64,000 nt of DNA from NCBI RefSeq assembly GCF_030817655.1, contig NZ_JAUSZM010000003.1, positions 310,001 through 374,000 of the forward strand, written 5' to 3'. The notes under the pieces were generated by a model. That model searched no databases. It saw only the letters and a list, made by a program, of their open reading frames with translations, and was not told the DNA's origin. This stretch comes from Streptomyces sp. V4I2. GTDB taxonomy: Bacteria; Actinomycetota; Actinomycetes; Streptomycetales; Streptomycetaceae. Made by a program: the position numbers and the translations under genes. Position 1 is the stretch's first letter; each line of letters starts with the position of its first letter. This document shows, in pieces, positions 61,896 through 64,000 of this stretch.

Positions 61896-63200
61896 CTAGT
61901 CCTCCTGCTGCCACTTCTCGGTCCAGTACGCGTCCCAGCCGGCCAGCAGCGCCTTGGGCTTCAGCTTGCCGAGCACCATCTTCTGCACATCGGCGTCGGC
62001 CTTCTGCTGCCACTCGGTCCACCAGGCGACGCCGCGCGGCTGGCTGACGTTGAGGTACTTCTCCGGCTGCTCCGTCATGGTGACGTAACTGGACCAGGGG
62101 CCGGTGTTGTAGAACGGGTCCTCGGTGGCCGCCTTCAGGATCGGAACCAGGCTGTTCTTCTTGGTGAAGGTCGTCGACGCCTCGCCCTCGGACAGGAACT
62201 CGACCAGCTTGACGGCCTCGGCCTTGTTCTTGCTGCCGTCCGCGACGCCCCATCCGGCGGTGGCCAGCGGCTGAACGGTCTTGCCGCTGGGACCTGCCAC
62301 CAGCGGGGCGGTGTCCCACTGGTCCTTCGCGATCGCCTTGGACTCCGAGACCGTGGCGATCACTTCGGGATCCTGGAGCAGGAAGGCCGTGGAGCCGTTG
62401 GAGAAGCCCTCGACCATCTCCGGATAGCCCCAGGAAACGGACGACTTCGGGGACGCCTGCTTGAAGAGCTTGAGGTAGGTCTCCATGGCGTCGAGGGCCT
62501 CGGGCACGGAGAAGATCGTGCTGCCGTCCTTCAGCTTGAAGCCGTTGGCGGGGTCGATCTCGTCGGCGACGTAGGCCTCGATGACGGCGGTGGCGTTGCC
62601 GTTGGCGTTGGCCCCGCCGCGGAAGGCGTACCCGTAGCGGCGCTTCGCCGGGTCGTGGATGGCGGAGGCCTGCGTCAGCAGCTCATCCCAGGTGGCCGGC
62701 GGCGCGCTGAAGCCGGCCTCCTTGATCAGGTCGGTGCGGTAGAAGACGCTCAGGCCGTAGAAGCCGTACGGGACGAAGTAGGTCTCGCCGTCGTCGTCCT
62801 GGGAGGCCTTGACGGCGTTCTCCGTCATGGCCTCCCAGCCTTTCCAGCCGGTGAGGTCCTTCTTCATGTCGTAGAGCCAGCCGTTGTTCGACCACGGGCC
62901 CACGGTGGTGTCCCGCACCTCGAGGGTGTCCACACCGCTGCCGGACTGGAGCATCTGCTGGATCTTCTGGTCGGCCTGCTCGGTGGGCGGCGAGACCAGA
63001 TTGACCTTGATCTTGGGGTTCTGCTGTTCGAAGTCCGCTATGAGGTCCTTCAGCAGATCCGTGCGGGCGGGGTTCGTCAGGCTCTCGACCATGTTGAGGG
63101 TGACCGTTCCGCCACCACCACCGCTCACGGTGGAGCATCCGGTCAGCACCAACGCGCCGGCCGTGCCGAGGGCGAGAGCTACCGTCCTTCTTCTCATCAT
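61896..63200 (-). CDS. Sugar ABC transporter substrate-binding lipoprotein (family 1)
   Basis: The 434-residue lipoprotein has signal VALALGTAGALVLTGCSTVS (lipobox Cys near residue 22) and a family-1 binding fold (VTLNMVESLTNPARTDLLKD, TLEVRDTTVGPWSNNGWLYD, YGFYGLSVFYRTDLIKEAGF). The ATG at 63200 is not preceded by a strong site. It heads the minus-strand importer operon. The associated decayed glycosidase hints at a galactoside or similar oligosaccharide as ligand. Confidence 0.9.
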   Translation of the reverse strand: MMRRRTVALALGTAGALVLTGCSTVSGGGGGTVTLNMVESLTNPARTDLLKDLIADFEQQNPKIKVNLVSPPTEQADQKIQQMLQSGSGVDTLEVRDTTVGPWSNNGWLYDMKKDLTGWKGWEAMTENAVKASQDDDGETYFVPYGFYGLSVFYRTDLIKEAGFSAPPATWDELLTQASAIHDPAKRRYGYAFRGGANANGNATAVIEAYVADEIDPANGFKLKDGSTIFSVPEALDAMETYLKLFKQASPKSSVSWGYPEMVEGFSNGSTAFLLQDPEVIATVSESKAIAKDQWDTAPLVAGPSGKTVQPLATAGWGVADGSKNKAEAVKLVEFLSEGEASTTFTKKNSLVPILKAATEDPFYNTGPWSSYVTMTEQPEKYLNVSQPRGVAWWTEWQQKADADVQKMVLGKLKPKALLAGWDAYWTEKWQQED

Positions 63201-63263
63201 GCCGACCTCTTCCGTGGATGCGGCCGCACCGGCGGCGGCTTCGGGGACGGGGGATTCGCGCCG

Positions 63264-64000
63264 CTACGGCGCGGCGGGGTGTTCGCGGGCCGCGCGGGCC
63301 CACTCGCCGAGGACGGGGACGCAGTCCTCGGCGAAGTACTCATAGTCGGCGGCGGTGTTGTAGACGTGTGCGGACAGCCGCAGATAACCGGTGCCGCCGA
63401 AGCTGGTGAAGGCCGTCTCCACGCCCAGTTCCCGGGTGGCCCGGTCGCGCAGCGCGTCGGCCTCGACGCGGCTGGCGCCCAGTCCCGCCGGCAGCCGCAC
63501 CAGACGCATGCCGGGCACCGGCATGCCCACGTCGACGGCGCTGGGTTCGCCGGTGAGCTCGGCGAAGGCCGCGCCGACGACGCGCTCGGCGTAGCCGACC
63601 AGGTCGTCCATGTACTGGCGGGCGGTCCCCCAGCCCCAGGTGCGCTCGATGAGGTCCAGCGCCGTCGGCGCCGCCAGATAGCTGGTGAGGTCCACCGTGC
63701 CCTGCTGGTCGAAGCGGTCGGGATACGGATCGGCGGCGCCCCACGAGTCGATCAAGGGGTAGAGCTGCTCGCGCCGCGGGCCGCGGGCGACCAGCGCGGC
63801 GGTGCCTCGCGGTGCGCAGCCCCACTTGTGCAGGTTTCCGGCCCAGAAGTCGCACGTCACACCGTCGAGGGGGGCGGTGATCAGACCGGGGGCGTGGGCG
63901 CCGTCGACGAGAAGCGGGATGTCGCGCCGCCGGGCCTCCGCGCCGATCCGCTCCACCGGCATCCGCCGGGCGGTCGCCGAGGTGATGTGGTCGAGGACGA
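63264..64000 (-). CDS. Class V aminotransferase / isopenicillin-N-epimerase-like PLP enzyme (partial)
   Basis: The minus-strand frame runs off the right edge, so the N-terminus is missing. Visible are VLDHITSATARR at the edge, LLVDGAHAPGLI (PLP Asp), WAGNLHKWGCAPRGTAALVA (PLP Lys) and LDLIERTWGWGTARQYMDDL. This fits the isopenicillin-N-epimerase branch of class V aminotransferases (cysteine-desulfurase fold). The GNLHKW lysine motif is intact. The gene precedes the sugar importer on the same strand; no link between them is apparent. Confidence 0.85.
   Translation of the reverse strand, partial: VLDHITSATARRMPVERIGAEARRRDIPLLVDGAHAPGLITAPLDGVTCDFWAGNLHKWGCAPRGTAALVARGPRREQLYPLIDSWGAADPYPDRFDQQGTVDLTSYLAAPTALDLIERTWGWGTARQYMDDLVGYAERVVGAAFAELTGEPSAVDVGMPVPGMRLVRLPAGLGASRVEADALRDRATRELGVETAFTSFGGTGYLRLSAHVYNTAADYEYFAEDCVPVLGEWARAAREHPAAP

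Overview
The window is high-GC DNA with strong third-position G/C bias. Many genes start with GTG or TTG, and gene pairs often overlap by 4 bp. F420-type PPOX proteins, LysR, PucR and RpiR regulators and typical streptomycete insertion-sequence relics all occur. Together with a RecA almost identical to the streptomycete type, this points to a Streptomyces chromosome, or a close relative, in an accessory and catabolic zone rather than the conserved core. No rRNA, tRNA, CRISPR array or phage structural gene was seen.

Layout. (1) 1-60: an end of an IS200/IS605-type element whose body lies outside the window. (2) 101-9449: a trans-4-hydroxy-L-proline utilisation locus. It has a FadR-type GntR regulator, a PPOX protein, a polar amino-acid ABC importer on the minus strand, and on the plus strand a D-amino-acid dehydrogenase, a DapA-family deaminase, a proline-racemase-family epimerase and an aldehyde dehydrogenase. 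Three copies of the palindrome TTGTNNNACAA (one degenerate) sit before the regulator, the importer and the enzyme operon. (3) 9512-12430: two coupled SDR genes, the second cut by an IS605-type element (tnpB/tnpA). (4) 12923-20226: an EamA-transporter/ornithine-cyclodeaminase fusion and a complete Liv-type ABC importer (livF-G-M-H plus binding protein). (5) 20606-24935: two SDRs, a LysR regulator and a flavin monooxygenase. (6) 25007-35485: a lysine/pipecolate-to-2-oxoglutarate block. It has a piperideine-6-carboxylate (aminoadipate-semialdehyde) dehydrogenase, the 2-oxoadipate dioxygenase/decarboxylase HglS, an FAD amine oxidase, two LysR regulators, a two-domain FAD/Fe-S D-2-hydroxyglutarate dehydrogenase and a Glu/Leu-type dehydrogenase.

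(7) 35650-41804: a scarred region with a small L7/L12-like protein, a broken ISL3 transposase, an orphan C-terminal tail of an RNA methyltransferase, recA, an ISAs1 relic, an IS630-type element that encloses a DinB-like gene, and an IS5 fragment. (8) 41814-52236: a cluster for N-acyl-amino-acid turnover. It has an RpiR regulator, a C45 (penicillin acyltransferase-like) Ntn enzyme, an N-acyl-D-amino-acid deacylase, an amino-acid ABC importer, a GNAT acyltransferase, an N-acylamino-acid racemase-type enolase, a binding protein and a PucR regulator. This cluster lies between two identical 183-bp IS5 pieces. (9) 52320-60018: many gene ruins (M20 peptidase/GH13 chimera, IS5, IstB, lamin-tail and IS6 fragments, a decayed glycosidase) with a few intact genes of unknown function and a degenerate Doc/Fic toxin-antitoxin pair. 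(10) 60029-64000: a sugar ABC importer (two permeases and a lipoprotein) and a PLP-dependent class V aminotransferase that runs off the right edge.

The common theme is scavenging of unusual amino acids (hydroxyproline, lysine/pipecolate, N-acyl and D-amino acids). Each block carries its own importer, regulator and short route to 2-oxoglutarate or to free amino acid, and the blocks are separated by insertion-sequence debris.
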